A DNA stretch of 64,000 nt from Camellia lanceoleosa (GCA_025200525.1 CM045762.1:2728001-2792000), one strand, 5' to 3'; positions 50,066 to 61,161 are shown, counted from the first letter of the stretch. A program made the numbers and translations. Notes: generated from the sequence alone by a model not told the origin.

Positions 50066-50656
50066 ATTTTTGAATGTTCATAGTTTATGGATGTAGTTTA
50101 TTTTTTATGCTTGAAACAATATTTTGATGGTTGATTGATATTTTGTGAAGCTTGTTTGTAATGTCTGTTAGATTATACAAAACAGGTTAAAATAGAACCT
50201 GCTGAATTAAAAAAAAAATAAAATAATGCACATTTTACGACAAGCAAATTAGGTCATTATATGAAATATTCCACGACATTCCATGTACGTCGTGGTATGT
50301 TCTACTTATCTACGACAGACATAATAAGTCAGCGTATTACATATTTTATGGCGTGCAATCAGCGTCATTATTTGTCTAACCAATTTACGGCGTGCAAAAG
50401 TAGTCATAGAAAAAGTAACGACGACACACAAAATCTGTCGTTAAATAGTTTTTAACGACGTACTATAGCATGTCGTAGAAAAAGTAATGACGACATACAA
50501 AATCTGTCGTTAAATAGTTTTTAACGGCGTACGAAACATGTCGTTGAAAGTAAATGGCTTTCCATGACTGGTCATAATATGACGCGCACTTGCACGTCGT
50601 AGAAGGGCTTTTACGACATGCATTGCGTGTCGTAAAAACCCTTTTTTGTTGTAATG
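50066..50656. mobile_element. CACTA (En/Spm-like) terminal fragment with subterminal repeats
   Basis: Read from the right on the minus strand it begins CATTACAACAAAAAAGGG, a one-base variant of the CACTACAA terminus. Subterminal repeats of about 60 bp with CTGTCGTTAAATAGTTTTTA and CGTCGTAAAA-type palindromes fill 50,240-50,640. The opposite terminus was not identified, so the left limit at 50,066 is where retroelement homology ends. It separates a retroelement internal region from a partial LTR. Confidence 0.65.
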
Positions 50657-51241
50657 ATTGGAACAATTCATTGAAATCCGTGTTTTAGCCTACTTGCGAG
50701 TAGCAAATCTCAAACTATTTTCCAAGCAAACGGGTATGCAACGCTTTGTTCCAAATTAGGCGATCTGATCTATACTTGTGTGTCGTGCGCATCACATAGT
50801 AAATTCTAGCTAATTAAACCGGAATAAGAACGCATATGTTTTCAAAACAAGATATCATGTTTAGTAATGGTCGATCTTTGATTGAGCGAGCGGGGGTGCT
50901 CATAGCTAACCTTTCCCAATCGTACCCAAGTTCCCGAGCCGAGGCAACTTTGGTGATGACGGACACGTGGCCTTAGGCACGAGTCAGGGTTTCCTAAATT
51001 CTCCCAAAATAAAATATTTAGGTGGCGACTCTGTATCTGGCAAAGCAGTCCATGTTTGGTACTTCTTTCTAAAAATATGTTTTCAAAACGATTTGCCGAA
51101 TTTGGACTCTTTGATGATTCATCGGTTTGGCATTGCACTCTGCAAGATTAGATACAGGACCGTGACAATTTGAGTCCGAACTGTAGTGAGCCCAAATAAA
51201 CAGAACAGGATTCCCTCCCGGGACGTTCGGGGACGTCTACA
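50657..51241 (+). repeat. 3' end fragment of a TGTAGACACC-family LTR (copy C)
   Basis: Colinear with the last 0.55 kb of the solo LTRs: ATTGGAACAATTCATTGAAA, ACTTGCGAGTAGC, TTTAGGTGGCGACTCTG, then GACTCTTTG. It ends GGACGTCTACA at 51,241. Its 5' side is cut off by the CACTA fragment and its 3' end lies against the PMD pseudogene. Confidence 0.75.
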
Positions 51242-52848
51242 GGAGATACGGACACCTGACAGCGGAGGCATCAGGTACGCATGGCAATATGTCGCATAAT
51301 CCCCCTCCTCTAGGAAAAGGACTGCATCGATACCCAACATGAGATCCTCCGCCTTCCGAGGCGTGAGATCCCCCACGGACCGCATCTCCGATGGAGGCAG
51401 TGAAGGAACGTCCTGCTCAGAGTTACCCATCATCTGGCGCATGAAGTGCTCTCCGAGGAACTAGGCTCTGCCGACCGGTCCCTCAAGCAGAACTCTGTAT
51501 CACGAGGTGCCCCAGGCCCCAGCAAACAGAAATCGAGGATTCCCTAGCATGGCTAGCCAAGGCTGCCAGGTGACCTGCGGGTAACAAGTGCATAAATTGA
51601 TTAGATGTCATAAATATGCAAGTTGAATCAAAGCTGAAAACATGAAGAACTGAGAGTTCTAGATTACCTCGATCGCCGTCTGATATCAAAGAACGCAGAG
51701 GTAGAGCGAGTCTCCGAGTGCAGGCTTGACCGACCCTCAAATCTGCGCGAGTAGGAGATCTCAAGGGGTGCCTCGACCTCTAGCTCAGGAGCTAGCGTCG
51801 GGAAGTATACATAAACCCACAGCTGTAAAGGGCAAAAGCGAAGGGCATCAAAATACGAGGATCTTTGTGCGAAGGTACGATATACAAAATGTATAGAAAG
51901 TCGAGAATCTTAGAGTGCGAGAATCTTTGTGTGCGATGTCTGATATACACAATGCTGAGTGCATAATGCTGTGTGCAGTGTATAGTATCTAGAATCTTTG
52001 AGTGCATAATCTTTGCGTGCGATTAATGCAGTATGTAGAATATCTGAAAATCTGAGAATGCTAAGTGTAGAATGTGGAATACAGAATGTAAAGTGGGCCG
52101 TGTGCAGTGTACAGATAATAAAAAGCAGAACTGTAAATCAAGAGGGCGGAATGTACCTCCTAGGCTCGCCAGTAGCCTCCAACTATGGTCTCCCGATCGC
52201 GGGAGGTCGCGCTCATGTAGCAGTAAAGGGTAGCGAGGGCAGCACCACCCCAATCAAAGAGCTGGACCCGTGATAGGTCCACCAGAGCACTGAGCAGATA
52301 AAGCCCAACTGTGTTCCCCTTGTCGGAGAACAGTGTGGTCCCGAGAAGGAACATCAAAAATCCCCGGGCATACTGCTGTATGGCCTCAATGGTCTGGGGC
52401 ATAGTCCTCCGGTACTGCTCGGCGAACCAGGTGTACCTGACCCTGCCTGATGATCTGTCGATCGGCGAACGGGCTCCGAGCAGGTAAATCCAAGCGGCCT
52501 CCCACTCACCCATATCTGCGTCATATGGGATCGGCCGGCCTCCCACCTCAAGCCCCGTCAGTATAGAGAAGTCATATGGGGTCATCGTCATGTCCCCCGT
52601 AGCTGAGAAATGGAAGGAGTTGGTGGTGTCCCACCATCTCTCCACAAGTGCGCCCAGGAGGGTCCTGCTCCCTGAATGACGTGATAATCCCGCGCAGAAT
52701 AGACCAAACCCTGCCTCGTCCACAATGTGTCGAATAGTATCCGGGAGCTCCATGTACCACTCCCTCGCAAGGATAGATCCATAACCCCGTGTGAAATGGG
52801 AGAATACCTGCATTCAAGATGAACAGATGTATTCAGTTTCAGAATTCA

Positions 52849-53310
52849 AATGCATGAGCTGCGTGTTCAAATTCAAGTGTATGAGCTGCGTGTTCAAATT
52901 CAAATGCATGAGCTACGTGTTCAAATTCAAGTGGATGAGCTGCGTGTTCAAATTCAAGTGTGTGAGCTGCGTGTTCAAATTCAAGTGTATGAGCTGCGTG
53001 TTCAAATTCAAATGCATGAGCTGCGTGTTCAAATTCAAGTGTATGAGCTGCGTGTTCAAATTCAAGTGTATGAGCTGCGTGTTCAAATTCAAGTGTGTGA
53101 GCTGCGTGTTAAATTTCAAGTGTATGAGCTGCGTGTTCAAATTCAAATACATGAGCTGCGTGTTCAAATTCAAGTGTATGAGCTGCGTGTTCAAATTCAA
53201 GTGTGTGAGCTACGTGTTCAAATTCAAGTGTATGAGCTGCGTGTTCAAATTCAAGTGTGTGAGCTGCATGTTCAAATTCAAATGTATAAGTTGTATGTTC
53301 AAATTAAAAA
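52849..53310. repeat. Minisatellite of 27-bp units in the PMD intron
   Basis: About 17 tandem units of GAGCTGCGTGTTCAAATTCA plus AGTGTAT or AATGCAT. Because the unit length is divisible by three, frames stay open in several registers on both strands, producing a 181-codon repetitive frame that is not a gene. Variants in the last seven bases (AGTGTAT, AATGCAT, AGTGTGT) mark unit subtypes. Confidence 0.92.
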
Positions 53311-53319
53311 AATGTGGGC

Positions 53320-53655
53320 TGCGTGCAAAGCTATAAACGTATCGCGTTATGGACAAATGGGTTCAGATTGAGCGGTGTGTTATATTATTTAAAAGTGTAC
53401 TGCGTTATGGACAAATGGGTTCAGATTGAGCAGTGTGCTATAAACGTACCGTGTTATGGACAAATGGGTTCAGATTGAGCGGTGTGTTATATTATTTAAA
53501 AGTGTACTGCGTTACGGACAAATGGGTTTAGATTGAGCAGTGTGCTATAAACATACCGTGTTATGGACAGATGGGTTTAGATTGAGCGGTGTGTTATATT
53601 ATTTAAAAGTGTACTGCATTATGGACAAATGGGTTCAAATTGAGCAGTGAGCTAT
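53320..53655. repeat. Tandem repeat of about 108 bp in the PMD intron, left part
   Basis: Each higher-order unit has two halves: ATGGACAAATGGGTTCAGAT-TGAGCGGTGTGTTAT, then TTTAAAAGTGTACTGCGTTA and a second GACAAATGGG half ending TGAGCAGTGTGCTAT. The solo LTR at 53,656 interrupts the array. Confidence 0.9.
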
Positions 53656-56600
53656 TGTAGACACCCCATTTTTGACCGCCCTTAAGACTTGGGCGCCGTT
53701 ACTGATTGTTTACTTGGTGTTGAAAGTTCTGCAGTGCAAAGGTTCGATTCCTTCGACAAGAGAAGAGTCAAATCCTAACCTTACACCCTATTTTGGACCA
53801 AAGCTATTTTGAATGATTTTTAGACCTTAAAACCCTCTCTTTCAAAACATTTTTGAAACAAAGTTCCTACGATGTTCCGACGCTCGCATTTTGTTAAATG
53901 TTGCGCCTTTCGGTAAATCGAGCAAGGACAAAGTGGAAATGAATGAAAGAGAGATGAAATCTTTGAAAAATCTTTCAAAACACCTTGTTTTGGGGTTTGG
54001 AGTTGAAGAAAATGAGAAAGGAGAGAAGAAAACAAGTTTGGGAGAAGTTTGGCATGAATCCGAGAAGGATTGAAACTGAGCGGCTTCACCAAAATAGGCA
54101 TAACTTTTTGTACAGTTGGAATTTTAATTCAAGGATGACACCATTGGAAAGCTTACTTCCGGGGCTTCAAGTTGGACACAATAATGACCTGAAAAGGAGT
54201 CCAGATGAAGGAGTTATGCCCATTTGAAGTTGGACCTGGAAAGCAGAAAAGTGGTCGGCCGACCAAAAAATTTAGCTGGCTGACCAGAAAAAGTAGCTGG
54301 CCAACCAGAAAAGTGGTCGGCCAACTAGAAAAAGTGGTCAGCTGGCCAGAAAAGTGGCTTGCAGGTCCCAAACTCGGATTTTTTGAAGTTATTTTCCCTC
54401 CAGCTGTCTTCCATAATCTCCAGCTGTTCCATAAATAGATATTTCGAACCAACTCTTACTTTTTGATATATATGAGCCATATCTCCCATTTTGCAAAGGG
54501 AGAACTTCTTGAGCAAGTTTGGGAGCCTCTCCCTCTAAAAAATCCTCTCTCTCTAGAATTTTCAGACCTAAATCTTTGCCTCTCTCTCTATAGTTCACTC
54601 TCTCTTCCCCTTTTGTGCATAGAAGGGCATAGAAGTAGAGAAATATAACTATTTGGCCTAGGCATCCTTCATCAAAGTTGCATATCCATGGGCTGAGGTC
54701 TCTTGGAACTGATTTTTGGGCTGATTGAAGGTTGTTTGGCTCATAAAAGTGGTTGTTTTGCATCTGTGCTTCAAGGGTAAGCATCTCCCTCTTTTAAGCT
54801 CATTTTTGTACACTATCTTGGCCATTCTTGCATGCTTGTTTTGCCACCCTTTTAAACTATTTTTGGCTTGGTTTTGAACTGAAGAAAACTCTATTTTTCA
54901 GTCCTTAAAGTGTTGGTTTGTGCCTTGTTTGGCTAGGAGGTGTTTCCTCCATTTTGCTCCTTGACTTGTATAGCTTTTGAGCCATCTTCTAAGGCCTTTC
55001 AAAACAACTTTTCATGGCCTTAGAACCATTGAAATCCAAAGGATTTTCAGTGGTAAAAAGCTTGTTTTGAGGTCCCCAAATGAGAGGGGATAGCCTCCCC
55101 TCCTTGTCTCTCCATGCCATGCCTTATTAGCTCTATAAAGTAGCATCTTTTTGTGGCTTATGTTAGCTCTTTTCAAGCATGTTTTTGTGACTTTCCAGAC
55201 CTGCCATAACTCTGTTTTGTTCTGTCTTGGTCACCTCTTGTATTCTTCTTATACTTGTAGTGTAAACCTACTTGTAGCTTGCAAAGTAGCATGTCTTTCT
55301 AGTATGTATTGGCTCCATTTCAGTAGGTTTTTGGCCATCATTTGACATGTCATAACTCTAATTTTTGTTGGTTAAGTCATCACACACTTGGCTTTGGTAG
55401 GTGAAGTGTAAACCTTCTTATTGGCCTTACATACTCCATGTTTTGACCCTTCATGCTAGCTTGTTTTGGCTTTGCTCCATGTATGTTTTTTGTCATTGTT
55501 TTGGCATGCTCTAGGACTGTTTTGGGTTGTATTGGCCATATGCTTCATGCATTGCATAGCTATAGTGCAAATACCTTGACTAGTCTTGAGTTTTGAGGCC
55601 TCTACCATGCTATACTTGTGATGTTTGCATGCTTTGGCATCATTTTAAATGATATTTCAGAGCCTATATCTTTGCCATACTCTCATGTTTATCACTCCTT
55701 CAATGTGTTTGAGAGTTGCCCCTTTATGCCTTGTTTGTAAGCCATTGCATGAGCCTCATTTTCTTACCTTTCAAGCCATCATCTCAGTCCATTTTGGCTA
55801 CTTTTTTGGCCTGTATAAGGTCTGTTTGGGGCTGGTTTGGCCATTTGAGCATTGTCTTGCATGCCTCTAGTGTAATACACTTCACTAGCTTTGATGCTTA
55901 AGCCTTGCAACATGCATCACGTGAGTTGTTTGCATGATTTGAAGTCATTTAGCATGACATTTCAGTGCTGGAACATATGCCATTGTACTCCATGTTTCAT
56001 CCTTTCAATGCCTTTTGAGAGTTGTGTTCTTATACCTAATTGGTGAGCCAATACACGGGCATGCATTTCTCTTACTTCCATGCCTTTATTTTATCACCAA
56101 TGGCCTCTATTTGGGCATGGCTGAGGTCTGTCCACCTTAATTTAAGTCCATTGAGCATGATTAATTGCATGTTGTTTGCATGCTATGTTGTCCATTGCAT
56201 TGGCTTTGATGCTTAAGCCTTGCAACATGCATCACGTGAGTTGTTTGCATGATTTGAAGTCATTTAGCATGACATTTCAGTGCTGGAACATATGCCATTG
56301 TACTCCATGTTTCATCCTTTCAATGCCTTTTGAGAGTTGTTTATATATAAAATTGTGGTGCCCAATACGGCACATATTGCATCGAGTATGCCACCTTACC
56401 TTGCATTGAGTATGCTAGGTTGTCTTTCGCATTGTGTATGCCATTTTGTTGCTTAGCATTGAGTGTGCATGTTCCTTGCATTGAGTATGTTATGTTCCAT
56501 GCCACTTGTTGCATTGTGTTTGGAATAGGTGTTTAGTCCAAACACGAGAAAAAAGGGGCGTTTCATACTTGAAGTGATGAAACGTGCCTCAATTCTCGGT

Positions 56601-58291
56601 TGCTGACGCTCTTGATCTTACATGATAGAGGTTTAGGCCTTATGTGTTTACTTGTGCATTCATTTTCATATTGAATTGTGCAACTTCACCTCTTGGCCAT
56701 CATGCATCGAGATGCGTGATTGGTGGCCCGAGGGTCGAGAACCACACTCACTTGAGCTCATGAAATGATGAGGGTGGTTGTGCACACATATCTTGCAAAT
56801 ACATTGCCATGCCCTTTCTTGCTCTCTGTTGTAGCAAACTGGAAGAAGTGCAGCAAAACTGGTCGGCCGACCAGTATTACTAGCTGGCCGACCACTTTTT
56901 CTGGTTTTTCAGCAAGAAAAGTGGTCGGCAAGTGGTCTCCCTCCCCAACAACTGGTCGGCAGCATCCCTAGAGGTCTCCTAGGTGGAGTTGAAGCTTTGT
57001 GGAGCTTGGTGAAGTGTTCTGAAAACAGTTGCAAGCAGAGGCAAGTTGGGGCATCGCGATGGATTTCCGAGCGAGGCGATTCGAGCATGCATGCATCCCT
57101 CGTCATAAGGCCATTTCAATGCTTTGTTAACTTAGAATAGTTCTTTGTTTCAACTTGTTTTGTAATAATTAATTAGCTAGAATAGTTAGTTAATTAGTCG
57201 GTTCTGTATTATTTATTCAGACCTTCCGTCGAGAGGGCACATTTGTTGTAATAAGTATGCGTGTGTGTGATGCATGTCTTCTAACCCCACGTCTTTCTCC
57301 CTTTTATTTACTAGCTTACGATGGTTAGTATTAGGGCATATTTTGTTTAGCATACCTTATGCTTGCATGCGTGCATTCATTCATCTGTATTGCATGCACC
57401 GGGCTCGGTTCTGTATCAAGTGTTGCATTTCACATGACATCTTAGGATAGCCGAGCCTATTTCTAGTTGCATTTTGCATGTGTTGCATTAGCCATCTTAA
57501 CATAACTAGGATCATGCATTGATTACTAACTAGTTTCTATTTTGGCTCAGAGTACTCGGTGAGTGTTTATGCTTTAGCATCTTGCATGAGTGTGAGTATT
57601 GCCATGATAGCATACTTGCCATGAGGCTAACTGCTTAAGTGATATAATTGCCTGAATGCCTGTGGGTGAAGGTTGGATTACTTGAATTGGAACAATTCAT
57701 CAAAATGCGAGTTTTAAGCCCACTTGAGGTGACAAAATCCTGTTTTCTTAAGCCCACTTGAGGGTGGCAAAATCTACATCTTAGCCTACTTGCGAGTAGC
57801 ACATTCAAACCCTTATGCGATGCTTTGTTCCAAATTAGGCGATCTAGTCTATACTTGTGTGTTGTGCGCATCACATAGTAATTCTAGCTAATTAACTGGA
57901 ATAAGAACACATGTGTTTTCAAAAACAAGATATCATGCTTAATACAGGCCGATCTTTGATCGGGCGAGTGGGGGTGCTCATAGATGACCTTCCTCTCTCG
58001 TACCTAAGTTCCCGAGCCAAGGAAACTTTGGTGATGACGGACACGTGGCCTTAGGCACAAGTCAGGGTTTCCTAAATTCCCCCCAAAATAAAATATTTAG
58101 GTGGCGACTCTGTATCTGGCAAAGCAGTCCATGTTTGACACTTCTTTACAAAAATCAGTTTTCCAAAAACAATTTGCCGGATTTAGACTCTTTGGTGATT
58201 TATCAATCTCACATCGCACATTGTGAGATCAGATTAAGAACCGTGACACTTGAGTTTGAACTGTAGCATGAAGCCCTAGGGCGTGTCTATA
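53656..58291 (+). mobile_element. Complete solo LTR (4636 bp) inside the PMD-intron repeat
   Basis: It starts TGTAGACACCCCATTTTTGA and ends GCGTGTCTATA (one mutation from CTACA). Perfect 5-bp target duplication GCTAT on both sides (53,651-53,655 and 58,292-58,296); removal restores the tandem repeat register. It contains a GTCGGCCGACC cluster (54,250-54,360), a TATA box (CCATAAATAG near 54,430), the conserved hairpin (55,026-55,053), repeats of about 305 bp marked by ATTTCAG, an exact 137-bp duplication (55,889-56,025 and 56,204-56,340), a second palindrome cluster (56,860-56,960) and the TTTAGGTGGCGACTCTG block near 58,095. Confidence 0.92.
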
Positions 58292-59390
58292 GCTATAAAC
58301 GTACTGCGTTATGGACAAATGGGTTCAGATTGAGCGGTGTGTTATACTATTTAAAAGTGTACTGCGTTATGGACAAATGGGTTCAGATTGAGCAGTGTGT
58401 TACAAACGTACCGCGTTATGAACAAATGGGTTCAGATTGAGCGGTGTATTATATTATTTAAAAGTGTACTGCGTTATGGACAAATGGGTTTAGATTAAGC
58501 AGTGTGCTATAAACGTACCGCGTTATGGACAAATGGCTTTAGATTGAGCGGTGTGTTATACTATTTAAAAGTGTACTGCGTTATGGACAAATGGGTTCAG
58601 ATTGAGTAGTGTGCTATAAACATACCGCGTTATGGACAAATGGGTTCAGATTAAGCGGTGTGTTATACTATTTAAAAGTGTACTGCGTTATGGACTGCGT
58701 GTTCAGATTGAGCAGTGTACTATAAACTGAATACCGTGTTATGGACTGCGTGTTCAAATTGAGCGGTGTGTTATCAAAGTGTACTGCGTTATGGACTGCG
58801 TGTTCAGATTGAGCAGTGTACTATAAACCGAATACCGTGTTATGGACTGCGTGTTCAGATTGAGCGGTGTGTTATCAAAGTGTACTGCGTTGTGGACTGT
58901 GTGTTCAGATTGAGCAGTGTGCTAAAAAATGAATGCCGTGTTATGAAATGTGTGTTCAGATTGAGCGGTGTGCTATGTTATGAAAGGAATGCTGTGTTAT
59001 GGACTGTATGTTCAGATTGAGCAGTGTTATGAGCTGTGTGCCGACTAAACAAAATGCTGTGTTATGGACTGCGTGTTCAGATTGAGCAGTGTTATGAGCT
59101 ATGTGTTCAGACTAAAACAGGAATGTTGTGTTATAGACTGCGTGTTCAGATTGAGCAGTGTTATGAGCTGTGTGCCGACTAAACAGAATATTGTGTTATG
59201 GACTGCGTGTTCAGATTGAGCAGTGTTATGAGCTATGTGCTAAGTCAACTAAACAGAATGTTATGTTATGGACTGTGTGTTCAGATTGAGCAATGTTATG
59301 AGCTGTGTGCCCAAGGTGTGCTGTGTGCCCAAAATGAGCCGCGTGCCAAGTTAGCAGAGTGCTGTGTATGAACTGTGTGTTCAGAATGAG
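58292..59390. repeat. Tandem repeat of about 108 bp in the PMD intron, right part, with shorter derivatives
   Basis: It continues the array left of the solo LTR. Toward the right the unit loses the GACAAATGGG segment and becomes ATGGACTGCGTGTTCAGATT-GAGCAGTG with variable spacers, then units of about 65 bp with GAGCTGTGTGCCGACTAAAC. The CTGCGTGTTCA core is shared with the 27-bp minisatellite. Confidence 0.9.
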
Positions 59391-59829
59391 TGAAGTATTA
59401 TGTATGTAAATGTGCAAGAAGTGAAAAATATATCGCAGGGAATACAAAAGCGAAGTATGTACCTCATGCGTGTGATGAGATAGATGGGACTCCGGCTCCC
59501 GTAGCAGCAGGTTTGCAGGTACCCGCCGCGCAAAGTCCGTGAAGAGGTAGAAGGTGCTAGGGGAAAGGATATGCTCCTCTGGATCGTACTCCTCTAGGTC
59601 GAATGGCCGTACCCTCGGAGGCAACGGTATGATGTCAGGATCGTCCTCTGCATATGGAGAGCCTCTACCATACGGAATATCGTCAGCCATCTAAAGATAT
59701 CTGCGAAATATGCAAAAAACGAGCGAGATGAGCCAAAATTGCAAAAAGTCAACAAAAGTCAACTCTCGGGAAGAGAAAAAGTCAACAAAAGTCAATGCCA
59801 GAGAAAAGGTGCAAAACTTCGAGACAAAC

Positions 59830-60180
59830 ATACCTCAAGTGGTGAAAATGGAGAAAGAAGTTCTGAAAACAAATTCTAATCAGTTCAAAACGAAGAGAAT
59901 CAAAAGTTTTCGCGAAACAACTTCGAGTGGGGCGTTGGAAAACGCGTATAAAGTGCATATCTGAGAGAGAAAAGGGTCTAGGGAGCAAGAGAAATGTATT
60001 TCGGCCTTGGAGATGTGATACAAACTGATTTGGAGTGGTGTACTTAAAGAACCAAAGCTTAAAAGACCAAACCGCCCCAAATTTCTATAAACTGGTCGGC
60101 TAGCCAACTTTTCTGGTCGACCGACCACTTTTGTGGGCAACAACTGGTCGGCCACTGGTATAACTGGTCGGCCACCCTCC
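59830..60180 (-). promoter_or_regulatory. Antisense promoter and leader of the PMD gene
   Basis: A 5'UTR intron donor (TTGAG/GTATGT) lies at about 59,831 on the minus strand. Upstream, TTTATAGAAATTTGG near 60,090 is TATA-like, and 60,090-60,175 carries several GTCGGCCAC/GGTCGACCGACC motifs like those upstream of TATA boxes in the LTRs. Position and motif sharing make this the likely promoter; it is untested. Confidence 0.55.
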
Positions 60181-60189
60181 TAGATGATC

Positions 60190-61161
60190 CTCAGGGCTCC
60201 ATTGTTCTCCCTATGCATTTTGGTGGTGATTGGAGTCCTCGGCCCTCGGGAAAGTACAAGAAAAGTACACTTTTCGGCTCAAGAATGCCCCCGCGGAACT
60301 TCGATTCAAGTCTTCGATGCGTAGCTCATCATTACTTGTCCAAAGAGCGAGGTGTATCCTTTTAAGTATGTTATGATCCTTCCGAGAGATAAATCGGAGG
60401 TCACGATTGAGTTACGCTTGTTAAGGCTTACGTTACTTCTTTCGACATTACCTTTCAAACACACATTCAAAGTTGCGCATTTCTTTTGCATTATCTTGCA
60501 CTTTTCATACGCGTCGTCGCGTACGTTTTACCTACATTATTATGCCCACTACTTGTTGCATTGTTATGCACATTACTAGTCGTGTTGTTACACGCACTTT
60601 TGTTAAATTGCTATACACTTAGGTTGCATTGTTTTGCATCCCTTCCGCATTGTTATGCGTCACACTTAGGTTGCATTGTCATGCACCCCTCCATTTGCGT
60701 TGTTACGCACTTTTCACTTGCATGCTATGCATGTTTCTAACGATATTGTACCTGTTGAGTTTCTTTCTTTTGTAGGCACGATATTGTATATACGGTTCAT
60801 TTGAAGTTGGCGCGACCAGACGAACCCAACGGTATTATATGCACTCCGTGTAAGACGTAGTGAGAATTGTATAATTCTCTTACATCCTTTCTGCATGTAA
60901 TGTAGTTTGATTTATATTCGTTTGCTTAAACTGTTGCATTTATTGTGTATAACTGCTTCGTTACAGCTTTCTTTGCATAATCATAAGTTATGTTTGGCAT
61001 CATGCATGTTCTTTGCATTTTGCCCCTGCCTGCGGGCGCATCTCTTTGTTATCTTGCCTGTTTGTCTAAGTCTTCGGCCTTGTCAAAAATGGGTCGTCTC
61101 TGGGCTTTGATATTCACTCATGTCATCTTATGACTTTCGAGTTCTATCAAAGAGGGGTAAC
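60190..61161 (+). mobile_element. Internal 3' region of the plus-strand element with hairpin array and polypurine tract
   Basis: No gene. 60,465-60,735 is an array of small fold-backs (GCATTGTTATGC, GCGTTGTTACGC, GTGTTGTTACAC). 60,765-61,161 is colinear with the minus-strand element's 50,065-49,399. It ends CAAAGAGGGGTAAC (61,148-61,161), the polypurine tract, directly before the 3' LTR. The palindrome cluster of the PMD promoter overlaps the left edge. Confidence 0.75.

Larger units (their letters stand above)
51242..59690 (-). pseudogene. Plant mobile domain (PMD, MAIN-like) gene in antisense to a retroelement, broken
   Basis: The start codon is at 59,690, after a 5'UTR intron acceptor (TTTCGCAG). 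Exon 1 (59,690-59,463) encodes MADDIPYGRGSPYAE... and ends THE. Exon 2 (52,807-52,157) carries the PMD core: LVERWWDTTNSFHF, MTPYDFSILTGLEVGGRPI, FSDKGNTVGLYLLSALVDL. Exon 3 (51,822-51,668) begins LWVYVYFPTLAPELE. Exon 4 (51,574-51,242) includes VTWQPWLAM and VLLEGP. Stops: TAG at 52,160-52,162 where WRAWE is expected, TGA at 51,500-51,502, TAG at 51,461-51,463 where GRAWFLGE is expected. PMD proteins include host MAIN/MAIL1 and TE-borne relatives. Opposite orientation to the flanking 3' LTR suggests an antisense extra ORF of the retroelement. Intron 1 spans 6.6 kb because of a minisatellite and a solo LTR. Confidence 0.8.

Noticed and set aside
52849..53310. Regular 27-bp repeats as a CRISPR-like array
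   Set aside because: Units are contiguous with no unique spacers, and the window is a plant nuclear genome.
52791..53371. Open frames of 173 and 181 codons encoding a 9-residue repeat protein
   Set aside because: The 27-bp tandem unit is divisible by three, so several frames on both strands stay open automatically. No start context or homology supports a gene.
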